From: a bacterium
GTDB taxonomy: Bacteria; Armatimonadota; Zipacnadia; Zipacnadales; Zipacnadaceae
Direction: 5' to 3'
Assembly: GCA_030603495.1 (NCBI GenBank)
Contig: JAUVXR010000016.1
Coordinates: 1-59,108, forward strand
Length of the DNA: 59,108 bases
In this document: positions 44,327 through 51,822 of the stretch, one piece after another
Position numbering within the stretch: position 1 is the stretch's first letter
Layout: every line of letters starts with the position of its first letter
The notes under the pieces: generated by a model
Seen by the model: only the letters and a program-made list of their open reading frames with translations
What the model was told of the DNA's origin: nothing
The model's database searches: none
Made by a program: the position numbers and the translations under genes

Positions 44327-44941
44327 ATGACAATGGCGGCTATCACGCTGGCTCTGGACTACCTTGGGGTGTTCGCCTTCGGAATCTCCGGCGCGCTCAA
44401 GGCTGGTCAGCGAGAGATGGACGTCTTCGGGATGTTCGTGCTGGCGCTGATCACGGGAGTGGGCGGAGGAACAATCCGCGACGTCCTGCTAGGCGAGTCG
44501 CCCGTGTTCTGGCTGGCGGATATGAATTACCTGGCGCTGTGCGGTATTGCGACTGCCGGCGTCCTGGTACTGGCACCACGGATAGTGCAATGGCAAAAAG
44601 GGCTGCTCGTGTTTGACGCCATTGGCCTGGGGGTATTCAGCGTAATCGGTACTACCAAAGGGGCACAGGCCGGACTGGCTGTAGCTGCGTGTATCGGCCT
44701 GGGATGCGTGACAGGCATTGGGGGTGGAATTTTGCGAGATGTCCTGGCCCTGACCCGTCCGATCGTCCTGCACCGCGAAATCTATGCGCTCGCCAGTCTG
44801 GGGGGAGGGGCACTTTGGTTGGTACTCGACCATTGCGGCGTACTGCCGGTCGTGAGTCTGCTGGTGGCGGGACTCTCCGTTGTGACAATTCGACTGCTAG
44901 CTGTTCGGTACAAATGGGGGTTGTACAGCCTTGGCGGATGA
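44327..44941 (+). CDS. TRIC-type (UPF0126) membrane protein
   Basis: This 204-residue protein has seven hydrophobic segments with an internal two-fold repeat. ALDYLGVFAFGISGALKAG and GVGGGTIRDVLLGESPVFWL in the first half are echoed by FDAIGLGVFSVIGTTKGAQA and GIGGGILRDVLALTRPIVL in the second. The GGGxxRD pairs are the family signature of bacterial TRIC cation channels. GAGGAGG lies 9 bases before ATG 44327. It follows pheS by 15 bases, so it should share the T-box-controlled transcript. Confidence 0.92.
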   Translation: MTMAAITLALDYLGVFAFGISGALKAGQREMDVFGMFVLALITGVGGGTIRDVLLGESPVFWLADMNYLALCGIATAGVLVLAPRIVQWQKGLLVFDAIGLGVFSVIGTTKGAQAGLAVAACIGLGCVTGIGGGILRDVLALTRPIVLHREIYALASLGGGALWLVLDHCGVLPVVSLLVAGLSVVTIRLLAVRYKWGLYSLGG

Positions 44942-44998
44942 GGTGGAGCAAGTCGCAATAGATCGCACCGTTAGTGATAGGGAACAGACAACAACAAT

Positions 44999-46255
44999 AT
45001 GACTCCTGTAGTACCCGCAGAATCGGACAAGGCTAGAGCTGAATTAGAAGATGAGGGCCAGCCCCGCTGGCGACGGACGCTGTATGCGGTGTGGCTCTCA
45101 CAGCTCATCGTCGTCATCGGCTTTGGCTTTGTGGCGCCATTCTTGCCCTTCTACGTTCGGGAGTTGGGCATAACCGACGAAAGACAGCTGCGGATATGGG
45201 CGGGGCTGCTCATCTTTGCGCCGGGGCTGATGTTCACGATCTTCGGCCCCCTGTGGGGAATAGTGGCCGATCGTTACGGCCGGAAGCTGATGCTGGCGCG
45301 GGCGGTCTTCGCTGGTGCCGGGATACTGGCCCTGATGGGTACGGTCAGCAATGCTTGGCAGCTTCTGGGCCTGCGTTTCCTGCAGGGCGCTCTGACCGGA
45401 TCGATTTCGGCGGCGATGGCCCTCGTCTCCAGCACAGCGCCCACCGCACGGCTTGGCTATAGCATGGGGTTGATGCAGACCTCGATCTTTGTTGGCTTTG
45501 CCATCGGGCCGCTGGTCGGGGGCTTATCGGCAGACTACCTCGGTTATCGGGAGTCGTTTTACATCGCGGGTGGGCTGCTGTTTGTTGCCGGGCTGGTGGT
45601 GGTTCTTGGGGTTAAGGAGAACTTCGTGCGGCCCACTGCGGAAATGGTCAAGGCTAATGGGGATCTGCGCAGTGTGGCCAGGAACCCGGGCTTTTCGGCA
45701 GTGCTGGCGATATTGTTTCTAGTCAACCTGGGCGGGACTATTGCCTGGCCCATCTTTCCGCTCTTTGTGGAGAGCCTGGGAGTACCCGGAGGGCGAGTGG
45801 CCGTTGCCACGGGCGTCCTCCTGTTTGTGAGCGGACTTGCCGCTGCGGTCTCTGCCATTGTGATGGGTCGGGTGAGCGACAGGCGTGGGCCGCGGCCGAT
45901 TTTGATACTGTCCACTCTGTTCTCGGGGATCTTTTCCATTCCTCACGCCCTGGTTCGGAGCGTGGCCCAACTGCTGGGTGTCCGGGCGCTGTTCGGACTG
46001 GCCGCGGGCGGTACGGGGCCATCCGTCAATGCCCTTGTGGGCAGAATGGTGCCCCGGGACAGTTACGGCCGTGCCTACGGGATTACTTCCGCCGCAGCTT
46101 GGCTGGGTGCAACGGTTGGCCCACTTGTTGGCGGCTTCACTGCATCAGCGCTGGGCCTGCGCGCGCCGTTTGTGATTATGGGAGTGGTGCTCATCATCGT
46201 CTCCGGTGTTGTTGCAGCCGTGGTTAAGGAGGGAGAAGATGCGCGTTCCGTATAG
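44999..46255 (+). CDS. Major facilitator superfamily transporter
   Basis: This 418-residue protein has twelve predicted membrane segments. The cytoplasmic loop between helices 2 and 3 reads GIVADRYGRKLMLARAV, the MFS signature. The matching loop in the second half is GRVSDRRGPRPILILSTLF. MQTSIFVGFAIGPLVGGLSADYLGY resembles motif C of drug/proton antiporters, so efflux is likely; the substrate is unknown. Its last 17 bases overlap the pheT start, tying it translationally to pheT. Confidence 0.9.
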   Translation: MTPVVPAESDKARAELEDEGQPRWRRTLYAVWLSQLIVVIGFGFVAPFLPFYVRELGITDERQLRIWAGLLIFAPGLMFTIFGPLWGIVADRYGRKLMLARAVFAGAGILALMGTVSNAWQLLGLRFLQGALTGSISAAMALVSSTAPTARLGYSMGLMQTSIFVGFAIGPLVGGLSADYLGYRESFYIAGGLLFVAGLVVVLGVKENFVRPTAEMVKANGDLRSVARNPGFSAVLAILFLVNLGGTIAWPIFPLFVESLGVPGGRVAVATGVLLFVSGLAAAVSAIVMGRVSDRRGPRPILILSTLFSGIFSIPHALVRSVAQLLGVRALFGLAAGGTGPSVNALVGRMVPRDSYGRAYGITSAAAWLGATVGPLVGGFTASALGLRAPFVIMGVVLIIVSGVVAAVVKEGEDARSV

Positions 46256-48437
46256 TTGGCTAAAAGAATACCTACAAACCGAGTTGAGCCTCGCGGAGCT
46301 CTGTCATCTGCTGACTATGGGGGGGCTGGAGGTGGAGGGGTTCGAAGAGTGGACTGCCCAGGACGGCGGCGCCACCGAGCAGATACTGATGACTTCGGTC
46401 ACCCCGAATCGGGGCGATCTGCTTTCGATTATCGGCGTTGCTCGTCACGCTGGGGCGCTATCAGGCGATGGTCATAGCCAGCCCGCGTCCAGTTTTCCGG
46501 AGGTTGACGAGGCGCTGATTGATGCGAACAAGGCCACTGCTGGTCCAGTGACGGTGGAAATTGTTGACCCAATCGGTTGCCCGCGGTATTCGGCGCTGCT
46601 CATTGAGGGCATAGATGTCGGCCCGTCGCCCGATTGGCTACGCTACCGGCTGGAGGCAGCCGGCATTCGCTCGATCAACAATGTGGTGGACTGTACGAAC
46701 TATGTGGTCTGGGAATTAGGCCAACCGATGCACGCTTTTGATTTCCGGTTAATCAAGGATGGGCATATCATCGTCCGCCGCGCCGAGCCCGGGGAGAAAC
46801 TGCTGCTGCTCGATGACACCTGGCAAATGCTGGGCCCCGAGGATGTGGTCATTGCCGACCCGATGGGCGCGGTAGCGCTGGCTGGTATCATGGGTGGTGC
46901 CGACACCCAGATGCGCGAGGTCACTACCACGGTGCTGCTCGAATCGGCACATTTTGACCCCGTCGCTATTCGCAGAACGAGCCTAAGGCTTGGGGGCACA
47001 CAGGCGTCGTACCGCTTTGAGCGGCACGTGGATCCCAACCTGACGCTGCCGGCGCTGGCCCGCGCGGCCCAATTGATTCTGGAGACTGCTGGGGGGGCGA
47101 TCACCCAGCGAGCGCTTGACGTGAAGACTGCTGATTTCGCACCGCAAGCGATCGAAATGCGCCCGCAGCGATGTAACGCCATCCTCGGCACCGACCTCGA
47201 TGCGGCGACAATGGCCGCCTACCTGCGCCGATTGGGATGCCAAGTGGAAGAGGGTGAGCCGCTAGCAGTCTGCGTCCCCACCTTCCGGCCAGATATCGAG
47301 AGGGAGATAGACCTGGTTGAGGAGGTGGCGATAGTCCATGGCTACGAGAATATCAGCCCGACTGTGCCCGGCCATCTGGTGGCCAGCGGCCGGCTGACCG
47401 AGGTGCAGCGACTGCGGCGGCGCGCCGGTGAGCTGCTCCGCGAGTGTGGCCTGCACGAGAACCTTAGTTTCTCGATGACGTGCGCCGCTGAGCTGGACCG
47501 CTGCTGTTTTCCAAGCGACGCGACCTCGCGCAGCCTGGTGCTGCTGTCGAACCCGATCAGCACTGAGCTGAGCGCGATGCGCCGGGCGTTGTTGCCGGCG
47601 CTGCTGGAGGCTGCGGCTCGCAACGCGCGCCAACGGGTGGCTGACGTCGCTTTGTATGAGATCGGCACGGTGTTTCACCCGCAGAAGATAGTAGGACAGG
47701 CGTCTCGCCTGTCCACAACGCCGCCGGGCGAGACGCCCGTCGTACCGAACGGCGATGAAGCGCCGCTAGGAGAGGGGCCGGACCTTCCCCACGAGCAGCA
47801 GCGCGTGGCCGCGATAATGATGGGCAGCCCGTTGGTCGGACACTGGAACCTTCCCGACGAGCAGGCGGGGGTTGACTTCTACTACCTGAAGGGAATCGTG
47901 GAGCAGATGTGTACGGGGCTGGGCCTCACCCGGGTGAGTTTTGTGCGCTACGAGCATTCGATGTTCCACCCCGGCAAGTGCGCGGAGGTTACGCTTGGCG
48001 AGAGGAGTCTAGGCGTGATGGGGGAGATTGCGCCGGAGGTCGGCGAGGCGTACGATCTGCCCGGGCCGGCCTATGCTTTTGAGCTTAGCCTGGATATGCT
48101 ACTGGAGCAGGCCACCTTGCAGAGGGCCTACCGGCCGCTACGCCGTTACCCGGCTGCGGAACGCGACCTGGCGGTGATTGTGCCCGACAGCGACGACTTC
48201 TCGGCAGTACGCCTGGCTGCAGAGATAGCACAAGCCGGCGGGCAATTCCTGGAAAGCGTGACACCGTTTGACGTCTATGCGGATGCCGAACAGTTCGGTG
48301 CTGAGCACAAGTCAATCGCCTTCCGCTTGATCTTCCGCGCTGAAGACCGCACGCTGACCGACGACGAGCTTGACGGGGCAATGGCGGAGGTTCACAGGCA
48401 CCTGGAAGAGAGAGTTGGCACAGAAGTCCGCAAGTAG
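46239..48437 (+). CDS. pheT: Phenylalanine-tRNA ligase beta subunit lacking the tRNA-binding OB domain
   Basis: This 732-residue subunit pairs with PheS and carries the editing site and tRNA-binding parts. It starts RVPYSWLKEYLQTELSLAEL. After GLEVEGFEEW it jumps straight to TSVTPNRGDLLSIIGVARH. The HPNADKL-type EMAP-like OB-fold of about 110 residues, which lies between those points in standard PheT, is missing. The B3/B4 editing region (INNVVDCTNYVVWELGQPMHAFD), B5, the catalytic-like B6/B7 core and the C-terminal FDX-ACB domain (LRRYPAAERDLAVIV, FDVYADAEQFGAEHKSIAF) are present. Residues 485-503 come from a palindromic DNA element inserted in frame. AAGGAGGGAG precedes ATG 46239, which is 17 bases inside the MFS gene. 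Confidence 0.95.
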   Translation: MRVPYSWLKEYLQTELSLAELCHLLTMGGLEVEGFEEWTAQDGGATEQILMTSVTPNRGDLLSIIGVARHAGALSGDGHSQPASSFPEVDEALIDANKATAGPVTVEIVDPIGCPRYSALLIEGIDVGPSPDWLRYRLEAAGIRSINNVVDCTNYVVWELGQPMHAFDFRLIKDGHIIVRRAEPGEKLLLLDDTWQMLGPEDVVIADPMGAVALAGIMGGADTQMREVTTTVLLESAHFDPVAIRRTSLRLGGTQASYRFERHVDPNLTLPALARAAQLILETAGGAITQRALDVKTADFAPQAIEMRPQRCNAILGTDLDAATMAAYLRRLGCQVEEGEPLAVCVPTFRPDIEREIDLVEEVAIVHGYENISPTVPGHLVASGRLTEVQRLRRRAGELLRECGLHENLSFSMTCAAELDRCCFPSDATSRSLVLLSNPISTELSAMRRALLPALLEAAARNARQRVADVALYEIGTVFHPQKIVGQASRLSTTPPGETPVVPNGDEAPLGEGPDLPHEQQRVAAIMMGSPLVGHWNLPDEQAGVDFYYLKGIVEQMCTGLGLTRVSFVRYEHSMFHPGKCAEVTLGERSLGVMGEIAPEVGEAYDLPGPAYAFELSLDMLLEQATLQRAYRPLRRYPAAERDLAVIVPDSDDFSAVRLAAEIAQAGGQFLESVTPFDVYADAEQFGAEHKSIAFRLIFRAEDRTLTDDELDGAMAEVHRHLEERVGTEVRK
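47691..47745 (+). repeat. In-frame palindromic repeat element inside pheT
   Basis: The ends GTAGGACAGGCGTCTCGCC (47691-47709) and GGCGAGACGCCCGTCGTAC (47727-47745) are inverted copies of one another with two mismatches. Inside, GGACAGGCG-TCT-CGCCTGTCC (47694-47714) and GGGCG-AGA-CGCCC (47726-47738) form two small hairpins. In the pheT frame it encodes VGQASRLSTTPPGETPVVP, a peptide that resembles products of dispersed palindromic repeats in some bacterial genomes. It falls in a surface loop of PheT between YEIGTVFHPQ and the segment LPHEQQRVAAIMMG. Confidence 0.8.
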
Positions 48438-48541
48438 CTATTCGTTGCCTCATACGTGAATACAGGCTGAACAATACAAGGGAGCTGATTGAGATAAACA
48501 GGGGGAAACACCCGGTCGTAATCACTTGGCTGCGACTGTAT

Positions 48542-49663
48542 GTGGTCCTGGCATTCGGGCTGTGTCTTTCACAGGGCACTATCGGTTGTGGAGGCGGGGT
48601 GGTGGCCCCGGTAGAGGCGGCCACGCTCGTGGATATGGGGCCGACCCTGGGGGACCTGACTCCGAACTCGGTCCTTGTCACCTGGCACACTAATCAGCCC
48701 ACCGTTGCCTGGCTCGAAGTGGACGGGCTCAAGATCGGAGAGGGCGGGCCGACTCATACCCACCGTGTGCGCCTGGAAGGGCTGAAGCCCGGTCAGACTT
48801 ATTGGTACACGATCAAGGCCACGGCTGGCGAGGAATCGGACAGCATTGGTCCCCATAGCATCAGGACACCGGAGGAGTCGCTCACGAATTGGACCTTCGC
48901 AGCGTACGGCGATAGCCGCAGCCGGCCGGCTCAGCATCGCCAGGTGGTTGCAGCGATGCTCGGCGCTAACCCCCGTCTCATCTTGCACACCGGTGACCTA
49001 GTCGCAGATGGCGAAGTGCTGGAGCAGTGGTACCATTTCTTTCCCGTAATCGGCACCTTCGCCCGCAATCTGCCCTTCTACCCGTCCCTGGGTAATCACG
49101 AGCACAACTCCTCGCTTTACTACGAGCTCTTGCCTCTGCCTAGCGGCGGTGGTGACTACCAGAGCGAATGGTACACGTTTACCTTCGGCAACTGTCAGTT
49201 CTTCGCTTTGGATAGCTGCCGACGTATCGCTGAGCAGACTGAGTGGCTACGCGGGCAACTGGCCCAGCCTAGGCCCGAGGGCGTGGACTGGCGTTTTGCC
49301 ATCTTCCACCATCCGCCATTCTCGTCCGGCCTATATGGAGGTAACCAGACGATTCAGGAGCAGTGGTGTCCCCTGCTGGAGCAGGGCGGTGTGGCGGCGG
49401 TCTTCGTCGGCCATGACCATATCTACGAGCGTTCACTGCACGAGGGCGTGTATTATGTGATGTTGGGCACGGGGGGCGCACCCTTGTACATTCCGGGTGT
49501 TAATCCCAACCCCTACAGCCAGTTCGCGGTTCGTTCTCTGGGATTCTGCCGGGTTGACGTCACTCCTATGCAGCTTACACTAACCTTTGTGAACGAAAGG
49601 TCCCGGCAGTTGGATCAGGTCACGGTCGTCAAGGAGCCCTCGGCTGACTTGACCTACCGCTGA
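48542..49663 (+). CDS. Secreted purple-acid-phosphatase-like metallophosphoesterase
   Basis: This 373-residue protein has an N-terminal hydrophobic export segment (VLAFGLCLSQGT), a fibronectin-III-like domain (LTPNSVLVTWHTNQPTVAWL, RLEGLKPGQTYWYTIKA), then a calcineurin-like phosphoesterase domain. Metal ligands are visible in AAYGDSRSRP, HTGDLVADG, SLGNHEHN, IFHHPPFSS and GHDHIYERS. It probably releases phosphate from organic esters outside the membrane. The start is uncertain: GTG 48542 is used, but the in-frame upstream sequence (about 18 codons back) would give a better signal peptide with a basic N terminus if a rare start codon is used. Confidence 0.9.
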   Translation: MVLAFGLCLSQGTIGCGGGVVAPVEAATLVDMGPTLGDLTPNSVLVTWHTNQPTVAWLEVDGLKIGEGGPTHTHRVRLEGLKPGQTYWYTIKATAGEESDSIGPHSIRTPEESLTNWTFAAYGDSRSRPAQHRQVVAAMLGANPRLILHTGDLVADGEVLEQWYHFFPVIGTFARNLPFYPSLGNHEHNSSLYYELLPLPSGGGDYQSEWYTFTFGNCQFFALDSCRRIAEQTEWLRGQLAQPRPEGVDWRFAIFHHPPFSSGLYGGNQTIQEQWCPLLEQGGVAAVFVGHDHIYERSLHEGVYYVMLGTGGAPLYIPGVNPNPYSQFAVRSLGFCRVDVTPMQLTLTFVNERSRQLDQVTVVKEPSADLTYR

Positions 49664-49694
49664 GAGCAGGCTACAGAAATGAGTATGTGTTATC

Positions 49695-50217
49695 ATGATG
49701 CGTTATTGTTACCCGTTTATGCTATTGACAGTGCTGGCACTTGCACCAGCATTCGCGGACGATCTGGCCATTGATATGGGCCCGACCCTCGGGGAGCTGA
49801 CCCCAAATTCAGCGCTACTTACTTGGCATACCAACAAGCCCGCGGTGGGCTGGGTCGAGGTAGCCGGGGAGAGAGTCGGTGTCGGTGAGCCGACCGAGTT
49901 CCACCGCGTACGGCTGGAGGGGCTGCTGCCGGGCAAAGGATATGACTATGCGCTTCAAGGTGAAGGCAGGCGACGAGTCGGCCTCTGCCGGACCCTATCG
50001 CTTCCGTACACCGTCGCCGTGGCTCGCCCAGTGGACCTTCACCGCCTACGGCGATACCCGCAGCCACCCCGACAAACACCGCTCGGTGGTGGCGGCGATG
50101 CCGAACGTCAACCCCCGTCTCATCTTGCACACCGGTGACTTAGTGGGAAGCGGCGAAGTGCTGGAGCAGTGGTACCATTTCTTCCCGGTAATTGGTGCCT
50201 TCGCAAGAGGGACATAG
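49695..50217 (+). pseudogene. Decayed second copy of the metallophosphoesterase
   Basis: The frame from 49695 encodes a good signal peptide (MMRYCYPFMLLTVLALAPAF) and the same domain start as the gene before it: DMGPTLGELTPNSALLTWHTNKPAVGW. Homology leaves this frame at about 49950 and continues in the frame open from 49879 to 50217 (KAGDESASAGPYRFRTP, TAYGDTRSHPDKHRSVVAA, LEQWYHFFPVIGAFARGT). It then stops about 165 residues in, where the intact copy continues with SLGNHEHN. A single-base indel and a 3' deletion are both implied. A transposase fragment lies directly beyond the break. Confidence 0.85.
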
Positions 50218-50219
50218 CT

Positions 50220-50381
50220 TCAACGGAGTTCCTTGTCCGAGCAGTAACAGTCACTGACTAAGTCGGAGACGAAACTGAAATCTACTGCTGCCGCTAGTCT
50301 ACGCAGCAGGTGGTCAGCGGGGATTAGGTCTTCGTAGATCATGCCGAAGAAACTATTGTGGCTGCTGTGTTCGCCCTGCAC
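50220..50381 (-). pseudogene. N-terminal fragment of an IS1182/IS5-like transposase
   Basis: On the minus strand, GTG 50381 opens a 53-residue frame that ends in TGA at 50222-50220. It includes VQGEHSSHNSFFGMIYEDLI followed by PADHLLRRLAAAVDFSFVSD and ends DCYCSDKELR. The pattern x-LIPxDHLLRRL-x-VDFSFV-x-L-x-DCY is the N terminus of DUF772-type transposases of the IS1182 and related families, normally several hundred residues. The rest is missing, and the stop abuts the broken phosphoesterase copy, so an insertion followed by deletion is likely. The 336-base gap 50218-50553 holds only this and the cobO promoter. Confidence 0.75.
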
Positions 50382-50458
50382 TGCTCAAATCAGCAACTGA
50401 TGAAGTTTGCAGAACTCGTGATGATTCTAGCACAACCGCTCCTTGACAGCACCTCCCC

Positions 50459-50467
50459 TGCTATAAT
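50459..50467 (+). promoter_or_regulatory. Extended -10 promoter of cobO
   Basis: TGCTATAAT has a consensus TATAAT (50462-50467) and the extended -10 TG. Transcription would start near 50474, about 80 bases before cobO, in an AT-rich stretch that stands out from its surroundings. TTGACA at 50443 lies only 13 bases upstream and is probably not used as a -35. Confidence 0.6.
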
Positions 50468-50553
50468 AAGAAGGTATCTTTTACAACAGTCTCATAATAA
50501 CACAAAAGCACACTTTTTCAACACGCTCTTGGGACACAGATAGGAGAAATAGT

Positions 50554-51093
50554 GTGAATTCAAGCGAAGCGCCCTGGCAACGCGGCTACGTTCAGACATA
50601 TACCGGCGATGGGAAGGGCAAGACCACTGCCGCCATGGGACTGGCACTGCGGGCCGCCGGTGCAGGGGCCAAAGTATTCATCGCCCAGTTTGCCAAGGGG
50701 AGGAAAACCAGTGAGCTGACTGCCTTGGCGCGGCTTTCGGACGTCATCACCATTAAACAGTATGGCCGCGGCCGCTTCATTCGTGGCGAGCCCGAGCCAG
50801 AGGATATCGAGGCTGCCCGGGCGGGATTGAAGGAGGCCGCGCGGATTATTGCCTCGGGCGAGTATCCACTGGTCATACTGGATGAGGCCAACATAGCGGT
50901 TCACCTGGGCTTGTTTTCTGCAGATGACCTGCTGGCGGTCATCGAAGTCCGTCCCGAGCACGTCGAGCTGGTGATAACGGGGCGTCGTGCGGACCCGCGG
51001 GTAGTTGACGCAGCCGATCTGGTCACCGAGATGCGGGAAGTCAAGCACTACTACAACCAGGGAGTACCGGCGCGAAAAGGGATTGATAAGTGA
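50554..51093 (+). CDS. cobO: Cob(I)yrinic acid a,c-diamide adenosyltransferase
   Basis: This 179-residue enzyme of the CobA/CobO/BtuR type transfers adenosyl from ATP to cobalt to make adenosylcobalamin. The P-loop is GDGKGKTTAAMGLALRAAG, QFAKGRKTSE follows, and LVILDEANIAVHLGLF is the Walker B-like region. RRADPRVVDAADLVTEMREVKHYY near the C terminus is diagnostic. It starts at GTG 50554 with GGAGA about 7 bases upstream. No other cobalamin gene is nearby. Confidence 0.95.
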   Translation: MNSSEAPWQRGYVQTYTGDGKGKTTAAMGLALRAAGAGAKVFIAQFAKGRKTSELTALARLSDVITIKQYGRGRFIRGEPEPEDIEAARAGLKEAARIIASGEYPLVILDEANIAVHLGLFSADDLLAVIEVRPEHVELVITGRRADPRVVDAADLVTEMREVKHYYNQGVPARKGIDK

Positions 51094-51191
51094 GTGGAGT
51101 ATGCGTTGGCCTGGCGTCCTGATGAGTGACCTGTCAGGTGGCGTTGACGACAAGGGAGCTCGGTTGGAGCTCACAAAGGGAGTCAATAGCT

Positions 51192-51695
51192 GTGTCTGGT
51201 AAGCCTGTCATCGAGAAGCTGGGAACCATTGGCTGTGATCTGGTGGAGACTACGCCGGTGGTATTCCGTGATCGTCTGTACCGCTTTGAGTCAGTGAGGC
51301 GAGGTCAACGGTCCAAGCACAACCCGGCAGGGGATGGGAGTTTCCGGTTCATCGACGTTGCCACTGGCGAGTCTACGCCCGAGTTTGCCGTAGGATATTG
51401 CCTGGGAAGCGCATATGTGGCGGGGGACATGGTTTATGCCTATGGCGTTCCTAATAGCGGACCGGAAATCGGCGTGTTCTGGTCTGAGGACGTATACCTC
51501 ACTGTATTCCGCGAAATTCACAACGCCCAGCCTGAGGCCCAGTTGCGCCTGGTCTTCCTAATGGATACACAAATCGACCTTGACGATCTACAGACTGAAA
51601 GGCACTGGACAGTAGACGTCGGCAGCGACGGCACTGTTGCGTTTCACCTGCCGGACCCGGGAACCTTCTTGTTCCTGCGCTATCAAGCACACTAG
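51192..51695 (+). CDS. Beta-propeller-like protein, possibly a chimeric remnant
   Basis: About 167 residues, not assigned to a named family. The first 105 or so (GTIGCDLVETTPVVFRDRLY, FRFIDVATGESTPEFAVGYC, GSAYVAGDMVYAYGV) resemble the opening blades of five-bladed propeller glycoside-hydrolase-like proteins, normally over 300 residues. From about EDVYLTVFREIHNAQ the sequence changes character and ends ERHWTVDVGSDGTVAFHLPD, more like the end of a different protein. A deletion joining two genes would explain this. AAAGGGAG is 9 bases before GTG 51192; the frame itself is open from 51126. Confidence 0.5.
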   Translation: MSGKPVIEKLGTIGCDLVETTPVVFRDRLYRFESVRRGQRSKHNPAGDGSFRFIDVATGESTPEFAVGYCLGSAYVAGDMVYAYGVPNSGPEIGVFWSEDVYLTVFREIHNAQPEAQLRLVFLMDTQIDLDDLQTERHWTVDVGSDGTVAFHLPDPGTFLFLRYQAH

Positions 51696-51822
51696 ATGTC
51701 CGCCTGTTATGTGCGGCCTAATGGCCTTGTGCCCGCAAACGAGTCCAGGGTTAATGTTAGTATTTGAGGAATGTGGATGAAAGACGACCAGACTTTTTCC
51801 CGAGCAATAGGGAGGTTTTTGG

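Noticed and set aside
50443-50467. TTGACA and TATAAT as a -35/-10 pair for cobO
   Set aside because: The spacer is only 13 bases, too short for sigma-70; the extended -10 alone is the better reading.
50218-50553. Cobalamin riboswitch before cobO
   Set aside because: No B12-box-like GCCACTG element or suitable stems are visible; the gap is explained by a transposase fragment and a promoter.
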